Assembly: GCF_020166495.1 (NCBI RefSeq) | Contig: NZ_JAINZS010000006.1 | Span: 62,001-126,000 of the forward strand | DNA length: 64,000 bases | Origin: Robertkochia aurantiaca | Lineage (GTDB): Bacteria > Bacteroidota > Bacteroidia > Flavobacteriales > Flavobacteriaceae | Direction: 5' to 3' | Part shown: positions 9,637-17,916 of the stretch, piece by piece | How the letters are laid out: each line of letters starts with the position of its first letter | Numbering within the stretch: position 1 is the stretch's first letter | Notes under the pieces: generated by a model | What the model was told of the DNA's origin: nothing | Databases searched by the model: none | The model's input: only the letters and a program-made list of their open reading frames with translations | Position numbers and translations under genes: made by a program

Positions 9637-9736
9637 GGGAATAGGGAAGGGGGAATAGAGAATAGAGAATGGGGAATGGGGGGCAACCCCTTTCAGGTAG
9701 GGACTAGAGATTTCGTGAGTGGTGAGTCGTGAATCG
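9637..9736. repeat. two arrays of degenerate 7-base units
   Basis: 9637-9678 reads as six consecutive 7-base units: gggaata, gggaagg, gggaata, gagaata, gagaatg, gggaatg. 9716-9736 reads as three more: gtgagtg, gtgagtc, gtgaatc. The phase is kept exactly within each array while bases vary. The surrounding 9600-9900 has no credible gene. Confidence 0.7.
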
Positions 9737-9906
9737 AAAGAACGGCGTAGCTATTTGTTATACCATTTGACTACCTTACCAAATACGTCTTCACGAAGAA
9801 ACACAAAGGAGTAACTGAAGCGATCTTTTGAATGGTTCTCATTAAGGTCATTGCATCCAAAAGCGGCATGCGTTATAAAACAATCATACAGCTAGTTTTA
9901 TAATTA

Positions 9907-10025
9907 ATCACCCCGCCTTGCAAGCAGGGTGCCTTTCTACTAAATAGTAAGGTGAATTTCGTCTCCCCCTCAGGCTTGCAGCCAGCTGCCCCGGGGAGGG
10001 GGAGCAGAAGGGATTTCAAATTTAC
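9907..10025 (+). repeat. GC-rich intergenic module, inverted copy at 18592-18716
   Basis: The stretch runs from CACCCCGCCTTGCAAGCAGG through CTCCCCCTCAGGCTTGCAGC to a GGGGAGGGGGAGCAGAAGGG segment. The same order appears in reverse complement at 18592-18716. Internal hairpins are possible (CTTGCAAG; GCCCCGGGGAG). No gene is present. Confidence 0.65.
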
Positions 10026-10112
10026 AACCATCATCATCCCCTCCTGGTGAAGATGGCAGGCTCACCGCTTGACACAGACACCTTCCTGTCGAGATTCCAA
10101 TAAAAAAACCTT

Positions 10113-10325
10113 CTCCTTCCCCTTTTGGGGAGGGCCGAGCGTTAAAAAATGGTTCAGTGAACCATTTTAGCGAAGGAGCCAGAAGGCGCTTGGATGGCCA
10201 TGCCAAGGGCATGGACGGAAGGGGGTGTCATTATTTGCAGCCGGATGTCAGGCCGACTGACTACTTCACTATCTGACCACTTGACCGCCTGACCGTTTGA
10301 CTGCTTGACTATCTCACCACCTCAC
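10113..10325 (-). repeat. about 210-base direct repeat, copy 1, ending in an 8-base-unit array
   Basis: The segment contains a CTTCCCCTTTTGGGGAGGG hairpin, the inverted repeat AAAATGGTTC / GAACCATTTT, a GGCCATGCC...GGCATGG stem, GGACGGAAGGGGGTG, and then nine 8-base units at 10254-10325 (for example tacttcac, tatctgac, cacttgac). The whole block recurs 371 bases downstream with few differences. On the minus strand the units read GT(G/C)A(G/A)(G/A)T(G/A). Confidence 0.8.
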
Positions 10326-10345
10326 CAAAAATGGGCAGATCGTTC

Positions 10346-10367
10346 GCTCCCGAAAATTTTCGGGAGC
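10346..10367. repeat. 22-base perfect palindrome
   Basis: GCTCCCGAAAA followed by its exact complement TTTTCGGGAGC. A related hairpin, CTCCCGATAGCAATCGGGA, occurs in one copy of the 45-kb repeat (44935-44953). It lies between the two copies of the 210-base repeat, next to a reverse-oriented TGTCACACTGAG core at 10420-10443. Confidence 0.7.
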
Positions 10368-10483
10368 TCTGGATGACAGTAATGTTCACATTGTAAACTA
10401 TTAGTTGCACTCCGTAAGTCCACTTCGAGGGCCTCAGTGTGACAAAAGCAGAATTGTATACCACATTTTCGTAAATACACGTT

Positions 10484-10696
10484 TTCCTTCCCCTTTTGGG
10501 GAGGGCCGATCGTTAAAAAATGGTTCAGTGAACCATTTTAGCGAAGGAGCCAGAAGGCGCTTGGGTGGCCATGCCAAAGGCATGGACGGAAGGGGGTGTT
10601 ATTATCTGCAGCCGAATGTCAGACCGACTGATTACTTCACTATCTGACCACTTGACCATCTGACCGTTTGACTGCTTGACTATCTGACTACCTCAC
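10484..10696 (-). repeat. about 210-base direct repeat, copy 2, running into the haemoglobin gene end
   Basis: Same order of modules as copy 1, offset by 371 bases. Eight 8-base units occupy 10633-10696. The last unit contains the TGA stop codon of the truncated haemoglobin gene (10693-10695), so the array begins at the very end of the coding sequence. Confidence 0.8.
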
Positions 10697-11085
10697 TCCC
10701 GGGCTTTAAAGATCTCCAGATATAACATGGTGGCCATCTTTCTTGCCCGGTTCTTTGCGATCCATGCACGTTCCCCTTCAAAATAGGTGTCAAGGGTATC
10801 GATCCACAGATTGATCCATCTGCCGAAATGATCCATGGTTATGCTGCCTCCTGTACTTTTGTCTGTGTGTACATGGGGTACCACGGGATTTCCCCTGTAG
10901 CTCCTTCTCAGAAATAGCTGCGATTCCCAGAAGTCGGTTAACAGTTCGAAATGTGCTTCCCAGTCTGTGATCTGCTTTTCAAAGATTGGCCCCAGGACTT
11001 CATCTTTTCTGATCCTGCCATAGAACTGCCTTACCAGGAAGGCTACGTCTTCACGATCAGAGATTTCTTTTAACTGGTTTTTCAT
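10693..11085 (-). CDS. group III truncated haemoglobin
   Basis: 130 residues, the normal family length. Typical features are REDVAFLVRQFYGRIRKDE near the N-terminus, WEAHFELLTDFWESQLF in the B/E helix region, YRGNPVVPHVHTD, and MDHFGRWINLW with the likely proximal haem His in DHF. Group III truncated haemoglobins bind O2 and NO; roles in NO detoxification or redox are known for some members. This fits the nitrogen-oxide genes at 47-57 kb, though it lies far from them. The stop codon lies inside an 8-base repeat array, which suggests that the array inserted or expanded right at the gene end. Confidence 0.88.
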   Translation of the reverse strand: MKNQLKEISDREDVAFLVRQFYGRIRKDEVLGPIFEKQITDWEAHFELLTDFWESQLFLRRSYRGNPVVPHVHTDKSTGGSITMDHFGRWINLWIDTLDTYFEGERAWIAKNRARKMATMLYLEIFKARE

Positions 11086-11106
11086 GTAGTCGTTACTGGT
11101 TAAGTA

Positions 11107-11243
11107 GTGAGTCGTGAATCGTTAGTCGGGAGTGGTTAGTCGTGAATGGAAAAGATTGAAGGGGTATTTATATTTAGCTCATAATCTTTTGACCACTTCG
11201 AAGGCCCCGGTACTTCGGGGCAGTGTGATACGGTATTTTATCT
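11107..11243. repeat. direct repeat, left of the small lipoprotein gene
   Basis: Six 7-base units (11107-11148: gtgagtc, gtgaatc, gttagtc, gggagtg, gttagtc, gtgaatg) are followed by GAAAAGATTGAAGGGG, CTTTTGACCACTTCGAAGG and a GGGGCAGTGTGA core. The same order recurs at 11868-12020, on the other side of gene 11292-11786. Confidence 0.75.
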
Positions 11244-11291
11244 GCCTGATTGCGTAACTTAATGATTTTTTGATCCTTGGGCAAAGCGATC

Positions 11292-11786
11292 TTAATTGCG
11301 CTCAAAGATCAGGCGATCGGTGGTACCATCTCCTCCACTGACATCGAACAGGTCAAGGGTGAGATTGGTTGAAGCATTGATATCCCAGTCATCGGTGAGT
11401 TCAGCCAGGAATTCCGGAGCGGAAAAGAAGATGTTAAAATCGATGTCCTCTTCATCTCCGTCACTGTTATCATCATCGCTGTCGTCATCGGCTGTGACCG
11501 ACCAGGTGCCTTCGTAGCTTTCAGTACCATTGCTCGCGGTCAGCGTACCGTCATCGGCAAAAGTGAAGACAAAACCATTGTAGTCATCGGTTTCATCAAC
11601 TCCCGAATCGTTGTATTCAGTAATGATCCAGGTATCTGAACTCATGGTTGCCTCTATATCGGCTATCGCAGCAGCCGTTCCGTCATTAATGGCGTTATCG
11701 TCATCGTCATTACAGGAGTACAAAAACAGCACCGCCAATATTGGTAAGAGATACATCAGACAGGTTTTTCGGGTTGCTTGATTCAT
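11292..11786 (-). CDS. small acidic lipoprotein, lipocalin-like
   Basis: 164 residues with an N-terminal hydrophobic segment ending in a lipobox with Cys (LFLYSCNDDDDN), so it is a predicted lipoprotein. The mature part contains YNDSGVDETDDYNGFVFTFA, GTESYEGTWSV and a long Asp-rich loop (ADDDSDDDNSDGDEED), a pattern seen in lipocalin-like proteins of Bacteroidota. The acidic loop could bind calcium, but that is only inference. The gene is bracketed by direct repeats at 11107-11243 and 11868-12020, so it may have moved or duplicated with them. Confidence 0.7.
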   Translation of the reverse strand: MNQATRKTCLMYLLPILAVLFLYSCNDDDDNAINDGTAAAIADIEATMSSDTWIITEYNDSGVDETDDYNGFVFTFADDGTLTASNGTESYEGTWSVTADDDSDDDNSDGDEEDIDFNIFFSAPEFLAELTDDWDINASTNLTLDLFDVSGGDGTTDRLIFERN

Positions 11787-11867
11787 AAGATGAAATTTAA
11801 GTTTTAACAGGTTGATTGTTAGAATATAACGGTTTTTACAGGAAAATCGTATTTGTCTGTTCTTTTC

Positions 11868-12020
11868 GGGAGTCGGGAGTGGTTAGTCGTGAGTCGTGAG
11901 TCGTGAATCGTTAGTCGTGAGTGGAAAAGATTGAAGGGGCATTTATACTTACCTCCTGATCTTTTGACTACTTCGACAGCCCCGATACTTCAGGGCAGTG
12001 TGACATGTTATTCGTATCTG
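11868..12020. repeat. direct repeat, right of the small lipoprotein gene
   Basis: Eight 7-base units occupy 11868-11923 (gggagtc, gggagtg, gttagtc, gtgagtc, gtgagtc, gtgaatc, gttagtc, gtgagtg), followed by GAAAAGATTGAAGGGG and a CTTCGACAGCCCC...GGGCAGTGTGAC core. It is a clear copy of 11107-11243 with a different number of units. Confidence 0.75.
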
Positions 12021-12032
12021 CATAACCGCATA

Positions 12033-12052
12033 CCTGCCTGCCGGCAGGCAGG
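12033..12052. repeat. 20-base perfect palindrome of the CCTGCCTGCC type
   Basis: CCTGCCTGCC followed by GGCAGGCAGG. Imperfect relatives occur at 45236-45255, 46796-46815 and 61277-61296, all intergenic, so this is a dispersed short palindromic element. Confidence 0.75.
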
Positions 12053-12086
12053 ACTGTATAACCACCTCACTTATCAGCAATGTGTA

Positions 12087-12184
12087 AGTCTCACTTCGAC
12101 GGGCTCAGTGTGACACAGTATTCGTATCTGCATAACCATCTCACCATCTCACCATCTCACCATCTCACCACTTCACTACCTCAC
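12087..12184 (-). repeat. TGTCACACTGAG core plus 8-base-unit array at the 3' end of the CoA-transferase gene
   Basis: A reverse-oriented core (CACTTCGACGGGCTCAGTGTGACAC) is followed by six 8-base units at 12137-12184 (catctcac four times, cacttcac, tacctcac). The array ends 7 bases from the stop codon of the minus-strand gene. Confidence 0.8.
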
Positions 12185-12191
12185 CTAAACA

Positions 12192-13451
12192 TTATACAAA
12201 CGCGCCCTCCAGCACCTCTTTAGCCAATGCCTCTCGGTGATCGGGATGAGCGATGTCGATCAGGGCCTTCGCCCGTTCCGTGAGGGTTTTGCCAAACAAG
12301 TTCGCGATTCCGTATTCAGTAACCACATAATGCACGTGGGCACGGGTGGTGGTTACTCCGGCTCCTGCTTTTAAGGCGCTTACGATCTTTGATTGACCGT
12401 TACGGGTGGTCGATGGCATGGCGATAATGGGCTTTCCTCCGGGGGAAAGGGAGGCTCCCCTTATAAAGTCCATTTGACCGCCCACCCCTGAATATTGTCT
12501 TCCACCTATGGTGTCGGCACAGATCTGACCGGTGAGGTCTATTTCTATGGCGCTGTTGATCGCGGTAACCTTGGGATTCTTGCGTATGATACCTGTGTCG
12601 TTGGTATATGCCGCTTCCTTAAAATGAACGAGCGGATTATCATCTATAAAGTCATAGAGTTCCTGGCTGCCGACGGCAAAACAGGTAACGATCTTTCCTG
12701 TTTTAACCTCCTTCCGGCATCCGTTAATCACTCCTTTTTTGACCAGGGGAAGAATGCCATCTGAGAACATTTCGGTATGGATGCCCAGGTCTTTATGATT
12801 TCCCAGATTGCTGAGTACTGCATTGGGTATATTCCCGATTCCCATTTGCAGGGTGGCGCCGTCTTCAATAAGTGATGCCACGTGTTTTCCTATGGCCATT
12901 TCGGTATCTGAAACGGGTTTCAGATGGGCAGCGTGTATGGGCTCATCGACTTCGATGGCACGGTCGATCTGATCGATATGTATAATACCATCTCCGTGTG
13001 TTCTGGGCACCTTCGGATTGATTTGCGCCACCACGATCTTGGCGTTCTGTAATGCGGGCAGGGTAATGTCTACAGAAACACCCAGGGAGCAATAACCGTG
13101 TTTATCGGGGGGCGAAACCTGGATAAAGGCTACATCGACAGGGAGTATTTTTTTTCTGAACAGCCAGTGGATCTCGCTGAGAAAAATAGGCACATAATCG
13201 GCATTGACAGCATCCCTGACATTGGCACCCATAAACAGGCTGCGTACCCGGAAAGCATTGTTGTAAGGTGGATGTACATATGGAGCTACGCCTTCAGTAT
13301 GAATGTGAATGATCTCTACATCACTCAATTCCTGATGTCTTTCGCAAAGTGCGTTGATAAGGGTGTTCGGAGTCATGGCTGCCCCTTGTATGAAGAGCCG
13401 GTTGCCGGATTTGACCACAGAAACCGCTTCGGCGGTTGATACGATGTTCAT
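12192..13451 (-). CDS. acetyl-CoA hydrolase/transferase family protein (4-hydroxybutyrate CoA-transferase-like)
   Basis: 419 residues, normal for this family. Landmarks are AFIQVSPPDKHGYCSLGVSV in the N-terminal half, ATLQMGIGNIPNAVLSNL, AINSAIEIDLTGQICADTIG and GVGGQMDFIRGASLSPGGKP, as in acetate/butyrate/4-hydroxybutyrate CoA-transferases. The enzyme moves CoA between acyl-CoA and a carboxylic acid through a glutamyl-CoA intermediate. The acyl substrate cannot be told. It is monocistronic. A fermentative or overflow role (acetate formation) would suit the pfl operon in the window, but this link is inference. Confidence 0.88.
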   Translation of the reverse strand: MNIVSTAEAVSVVKSGNRLFIQGAAMTPNTLINALCERHQELSDVEIIHIHTEGVAPYVHPPYNNAFRVRSLFMGANVRDAVNADYVPIFLSEIHWLFRKKILPVDVAFIQVSPPDKHGYCSLGVSVDITLPALQNAKIVVAQINPKVPRTHGDGIIHIDQIDRAIEVDEPIHAAHLKPVSDTEMAIGKHVASLIEDGATLQMGIGNIPNAVLSNLGNHKDLGIHTEMFSDGILPLVKKGVINGCRKEVKTGKIVTCFAVGSQELYDFIDDNPLVHFKEAAYTNDTGIIRKNPKVTAINSAIEIDLTGQICADTIGGRQYSGVGGQMDFIRGASLSPGGKPIIAMPSTTRNGQSKIVSALKAGAGVTTTRAHVHYVVTEYGIANLFGKTLTERAKALIDIAHPDHREALAKEVLEGAFV

Positions 13452-13630
13452 TGTTTTATTGGTTTAGAATATAAAATTAGAACATGCATTACTGCCAGAT
13501 ACTGATATTTCTCAGGTTACAGGGTTTTGGAAAAATAATTTCATATTCCTGTAACAATTAATCATCGTATCCTACTTATCTTGAAGAAATTAACATCAAC
13601 ATTATTATTAACCATTATTAACGAAATCAA

Positions 13631-14398
13631 ATGAAATCATTCAGTGTTTTTATTACAGCGGTATTTACCCTTTTCAGCCTTGGTCTCCAGGCTCAAACCG
13701 CTGATGAGATCCTCGACAACTATTTTGAAAATATCGGGGGGAAAGAAAAGCTTAAAAGCCTCGAAGGCATGAAAATGAAAGCCAAGGTCAACCAGCAGGG
13801 AATGGAGATTCCGCTCGAGATCATTCAGCTTTCAGACGGAAGACAAATGACCCTGATCAACTTCCAGGGAAAAGAAATCAAACAAGGGGTATTCGACGGT
13901 GAAACGCTCTGGAGTCATAACTTCATGACCATGCAACCTGAAAAGAGCGATGCCGAAACCACCGCAAATTTTAAACTCAATACCAATGATTTCCCCGATT
14001 CTTTTATCGATTATAAAGATAAGGGATACACTGTGGAGCTCGTAGGAGAAGAAACCATAGAAGGAACTTCAGCCTATAAGATCAAACTGGTTAAAGAACC
14101 GTTGACCATCGATGGGCAGAAGGAAGAAGACGTAAGTTTCTATTACTTCGATAAAGACAATTTTGTGCCGATAGCTGTAGAAAGCGAAGTGCGTCAGGGG
14201 CCTGCTAAAGGACAAACCTCATTGGTGACCATGAGCGATTACCAGGAAGTAGACGGGCTTTATTTTCCGTTTTCCATGACCCAGGGTGTAAAGGGACAAC
14301 AGGGACAACCCCTGGTGATCGAATCGATTGTGCTGAACCCAGAAGTGTCTGAAGAAGCATTTGCTTTTCCTGAAACCAGTGAAGGCGGACAAGACTAA
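13631..14398 (+). CDS. LolA-like outer-membrane lipoprotein-sorting family protein
   Basis: 255 residues with a signal peptide (MKSFSVFITAVFTLFSLGLQAQ). The mature part starts TADEILDNYFENIGGKEKLK and contains MKMKAKVNQQGMEIPLEI, YKIKLVKEPLTIDGQKE and YQEVDGLYFPFSMTQ, a pattern of half-barrel LolA/LolB-like proteins. Bacteroidota have many such paralogs whose function is not settled; they may bind lipids or lipoproteins in the periplasm. The gene lies 24 bases before the first sortilin-like gene on the same strand, so the two are likely an operon. Confidence 0.75.
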   Translation: MKSFSVFITAVFTLFSLGLQAQTADEILDNYFENIGGKEKLKSLEGMKMKAKVNQQGMEIPLEIIQLSDGRQMTLINFQGKEIKQGVFDGETLWSHNFMTMQPEKSDAETTANFKLNTNDFPDSFIDYKDKGYTVELVGEETIEGTSAYKIKLVKEPLTIDGQKEEDVSFYYFDKDNFVPIAVESEVRQGPAKGQTSLVTMSDYQEVDGLYFPFSMTQGVKGQQGQPLVIESIVLNPEVSEEAFAFPETSEGGQD

Positions 14399-14422
14399 GC
14401 ACACACAAAACAACTTGTACCG

Positions 14423-17400
14423 ATGAGAAATATAGTATTGATTCTCGCCGGAATACTGTTATTACCTGTGGCATCTCATGCCCAGAGTGATGCAGTAACC
14501 CGGGGAAAAGAATTATTTGGCGACATGAGTGCCCGGCATATCGGCCCGGCTCTCATGAGCGGCCGTATCAATGACCTTGAAATGCACCCCACCAACAGTA
14601 AGGTGGTATACCTTGGCTCTGCCGGGGGTGGTGTCTGGAAATCAAATGACGGGGGAGCTACTTTTAACCCCATTTTCGAAGAGCACTGCCAGTCAATTGG
14701 TGCCGTGGCGGTTGATCCGTCTGATCCTGACAACACTATCTATGTGGGAACAGGGGAGACCTGGACCCGAAACAGCGTATCGGTGGGTTGCGGACTGTTT
14801 CGTTCAAAAGACGGGGGAGCCAACTGGAGTAAACTCGGTTTTGAAAACTCAGAACGTATCTCAAATGTGATCGTTAACCCAGAAAACCCTGATGAAATTT
14901 ATGTCGGGGTACTTGGCGCCCTTTGGGGTGACAGCGATGAGCGTGGCGTTTATAAGTCTGCGGATGGAGGAGCGACCTGGGAGCAAATTCTGTATGTGAA
15001 TCCGAAAACAGGATGTGCCGATCTTACCATCGATCCGAAAGATCCGTCGACCCTTTATGCCAGCATGTGGGAATTCAGACGTACCGGCTGGTCTTTTGAG
15101 TCTGGAGGAGCTAACAGTGCGCTGTATAAGTCAACAGACGGAGGTGCGAACTGGAAAAAGATTCATAACGGGTTTCCTGAAGGAAACCTGGGAAGACTGG
15201 CGATCGCAGTGGCCCCCTCAAACCCTGATGTACTCTACACAGTTATAGAAGCAGAGGAAGACAACCGTAAAGGATTATATCGCAGCGATGATGCCGGAGC
15301 CAGCTGGAAGCAGCTCAACAATGACTTCGGAATTACCGTTCGTCCGTTCTATTTCTCAAGGATCGTTGTTGACCCGAGAGATGAGAATGTGGTGGTGAAG
15401 GGCGGACTCACAGGATCTATTTCAAGAGACGGAGGAAAAACCTTTAAGAATTTGGGTAATATGCACAGCGATATTCATGATATCGCCTTTCATATCAAAG
15501 ATTCAGATATCATGTTCGTGGGAACAGACGGAGGCGTCTATCGCTCCTGGAATGGTGGTACCACCATGGAGATCGTAGAAAACCTGCCTCTCTCGCAATT
15601 TTACCACATCAGCACCGATAACGAAGAGCCTTATAACGTCTATGGCGGGTTGCAGGATAACGGTTCCTGGTACGGGCCATCCCGTTCACCGGGAGGTATC
15701 TCGGCCAGAGACTGGAATTCGGTAGGCCAGGGCGATGGTTTCAGAGTGTACCGCCACCCTGAAAAGAATGTGATTTATTCAGAAATGCAGGGTGCTGAAA
15801 ATATCTGGAGATATGATGTAGATCGTAGCCTGGTAAAGACCATTCAGCCGCTTCCGACAGATGAAGGCGTGAAATACCGCTTTAACTGGAATGCACCCAT
15901 CGCCCTCAGTCCGCATGTGGCAGACCGCATTTATGTGGGTAGCCAGTTCCTGCATCGTTCTGACGATATGGGAGACAGCTGGGAGATTATTTCTCCTGAC
16001 CTGACCACCAATGATCCTGCCAAACAGGACCAGGCAGCTTCAGGCGGACTCTCGGTAGATAATTCAGGGGCAGAGAACCACACCACGATCTTTACCATTG
16101 CAGAATCCCCGCTTGATGAGCAGGTGATCTGGGTGGGCACCGACGACGGAAACGTACAGGTGACCCGGGACGGAGGTAAAAGCTGGACCAATACCATTGA
16201 AAATATCAGCGGTCTGCCGGCCAATACATGGTGCTATCATATCGAGGCCAGTAGTTTCGATGCCGGTACCGCCTATGCTGTATTCGACGGTCATACTATG
16301 AACGATCAAAATGTGTATGTGTATAAGACCAGTGATTATGGTAAAAGCTGGAAAAGTATCGCTACGGAAGACATCGAAGGGTTTGCCAGAAATATCCAGG
16401 AGGATTATGAAAACCCGGATCTGCTTTTCCTCGGAACCGAATTCGGACTTTATATCACAACCGATGGCGGAACGACCTGGAATAAGTTTACCAATAATAT
16501 GCCGGCGGTAGCGGTTCACTATATCGATCTGCAGAAGCAAACCAATGACCTGGTCATGGGAACCCACGGAAGGGGTGTGATCATCATCGATGATATTTCT
16601 GCCCTTAGGGAACTAACCCCGGAAGTGATGGAGAAGGAAGTACACTTCTTTGACATTCAGCCTACGGTAATTGATGAGAAAAACGGTTTTTCCGGAAATT
16701 TCGGTACCGAAACCCAGTTCGTCGGTAGAAATGATTCAAAAGATGTGCAGATTCGTTACTACCTGAAGAAGCGTCATGTGTTCGGAAAGATGGCCATGGA
16801 GATCCAGGATATGGAAGGCAACAAGATCGCAGATCTGGGAGCCGGCAAATCGAAAGGGGTCAATATAGTCACCTGGAACTATCGCCGTAAGCAACCCAAA
16901 GTGGCTAAAGGTAAAACCTTCAGCTTTGGAGGGTTCACCACCCCGAAAGTTCCGCCGGGAACCTATAAGGTGGTCATGACAAAAGGTAATGAAACCTATG
17001 AGGCACCTTTTGAGCTGCTGTTCGACGAAGATCTCCCCATGAGTCGGGAAGATTACCAGCAGAAAGATGCCATTACCATGGAACTGTACGACATGTCACA
17101 GGAACTGGCCTACCTGGTGTATGAACTTGACGAACTAATTGCACTCGCTGAAAAGCAGGGCAGGGATAAGGACGTTAAGCGACTGCAGGAGTTCAAGGAA
17201 ACCCTGGTGATCACAACCGGTGATAACTATGTGGGTGCTGCTGAACCTCAGTTGCGGGAACGCATTGCTGATCTGTATAGCAAGGTAGCGAGCAGCTATG
17301 ATAAGCCATCGGCTAACGATATGGCCAATCTGGAGGTGTTGAAATCACGACTGGAAGAGGCTGAAAGCACTATGGCCAGGCTGAAAAAGAAAAGCAAAGG

Positions 17401-17449
17401 CCTGGATGAAATAGAACTTCAGACCTTTAGTGAGTTTATAGGAAGTTAA
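14423..17449 (+). CDS. secreted sortilin/VPS10-like Asp-box propeller protein, paralog 1
   Basis: 1008 residues with a signal peptide (MRNIVLILAGILLLPVASHAQ). Many Asp-box (BNR) repeats are visible: SNDGGATF, SKDGGANW, SADGGATW, STDGGANW, SRDGGKTF, TRDGGKSW, TTDGGTTW. They are the turns of a large beta-propeller like the sortilin/VPS10 domain. The C-terminal third has a fibronectin-like part (VTWNYRRKQPKVAKG) and a coiled-coil-prone tail. Database names such as 'glycosyl hydrolase' would be misleading because no sialidase catalytic set is evident. Two paralogs lie at 18890-22015 and 26805-30065. The protein is presumably periplasmic or exported; its ligand is unknown. A strong terminator follows. 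Confidence 0.88.
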   Translation: MRNIVLILAGILLLPVASHAQSDAVTRGKELFGDMSARHIGPALMSGRINDLEMHPTNSKVVYLGSAGGGVWKSNDGGATFNPIFEEHCQSIGAVAVDPSDPDNTIYVGTGETWTRNSVSVGCGLFRSKDGGANWSKLGFENSERISNVIVNPENPDEIYVGVLGALWGDSDERGVYKSADGGATWEQILYVNPKTGCADLTIDPKDPSTLYASMWEFRRTGWSFESGGANSALYKSTDGGANWKKIHNGFPEGNLGRLAIAVAPSNPDVLYTVIEAEEDNRKGLYRSDDAGASWKQLNNDFGITVRPFYFSRIVVDPRDENVVVKGGLTGSISRDGGKTFKNLGNMHSDIHDIAFHIKDSDIMFVGTDGGVYRSWNGGTTMEIVENLPLSQFYHISTDNEEPYNVYGGLQDNGSWYGPSRSPGGISARDWNSVGQGDGFRVYRHPEKNVIYSEMQGAENIWRYDVDRSLVKTIQPLPTDEGVKYRFNWNAPIALSPHVADRIYVGSQFLHRSDDMGDSWEIISPDLTTNDPAKQDQAASGGLSVDNSGAENHTTIFTIAESPLDEQVIWVGTDDGNVQVTRDGGKSWTNTIENISGLPANTWCYHIEASSFDAGTAYAVFDGHTMNDQNVYVYKTSDYGKSWKSIATEDIEGFARNIQEDYENPDLLFLGTEFGLYITTDGGTTWNKFTNNMPAVAVHYIDLQKQTNDLVMGTHGRGVIIIDDISALRELTPEVMEKEVHFFDIQPTVIDEKNGFSGNFGTETQFVGRNDSKDVQIRYYLKKRHVFGKMAMEIQDMEGNKIADLGAGKSKGVNIVTWNYRRKQPKVAKGKTFSFGGFTTPKVPPGTYKVVMTKGNETYEAPFELLFDEDLPMSREDYQQKDAITMELYDMSQELAYLVYELDELIALAEKQGRDKDVKRLQEFKETLVITTGDNYVGAAEPQLRERIADLYSKVASSYDKPSANDMANLEVLKSRLEEAESTMARLKKKSKGLDEIELQTFSEFIGS

Positions 17450-17468
17450 TTATTCAGAATTTAATGTA

Positions 17469-17502
17469 AGAGCCCCTCGAAAGAGGGGCTCTTTTGTTTT
17501 TT
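17469..17502 (+). terminator. intrinsic terminator after the first sortilin-like gene
   Basis: AGAGCCCCTC (17469-17478), a GAAA tetraloop, GAGGGGCTCT (17483-17492), then TTTGTTTTTT. The 17503-17712 stretch that follows holds no convincing gene. Confidence 0.85.
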
Positions 17503-17712
17503 GGGGTTATGCAGTTAAATGGTATACGGTTATGCGGATAAGAAAAATAAGAATGCAGTCTCACACTGATTCAAAAGGTTGGCTGGCAAATGGATCTAAT
17601 TACCGAAATTGCCCGAAGAAACCTGCCGGGGATCACAAGAACTTGGAGAAGAATCCCAGGAAGAAAAGCGTAAAAGCTATAAAAAACTGTATGAGTCTGG
17701 TTATCAATTGTA

Positions 17713-17916
17713 TCATGATGCACTTTCTTCGTATTCAAAGATACGTTCAATGGACCGATTAAACAAGTACGACATCTTGAATGCCAACGGAAGACTGGGG
17801 TCGAACTTCCCTTTTTCGATGGCGTTGATGGTTTGCCGGGATACCCCCAGGGCATCTGCCAGCTGTTGTTGGGTCATATCATGCTCAGCTCGTAATACTT
17901 TCAACCGGTTCTTCAT
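17713..17916 (-). CDS. small XRE-family helix-turn-helix regulator
   Basis: 67 residues, essentially a single HTH domain: LKVLRAEHDMTQQQLADALG, then VSRQTINAIEKGKFDPSLPL and YLFNRSIERIFEYE. It would repress transcription as a dimer. The gene overlaps the end of the upstream membrane-protein gene by four bases (ATGA), so both are translated from one mRNA. Two dyads with the geometry TGTMAA-N6-TTKACA upstream of the pair (18349-18366 and 18390-18407) are good candidates for its own operators. The same pairing of a 65-70-residue XRE protein with a small membrane protein is common in bacteria. Confidence 0.88.
   Translation of the reverse strand: MKNRLKVLRAEHDMTQQQLADALGVSRQTINAIEKGKFDPSLPLAFKMSYLFNRSIERIFEYEESAS

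Noticed and set aside
14423-17449. Sialidase or glycosyl hydrolase function for the Asp-box proteins
   Set aside because: Asp-boxes are structural turns. The catalytic Arg triad and Tyr/Glu pair of sialidases are not evident, and the layout matches sortilin-like propellers.
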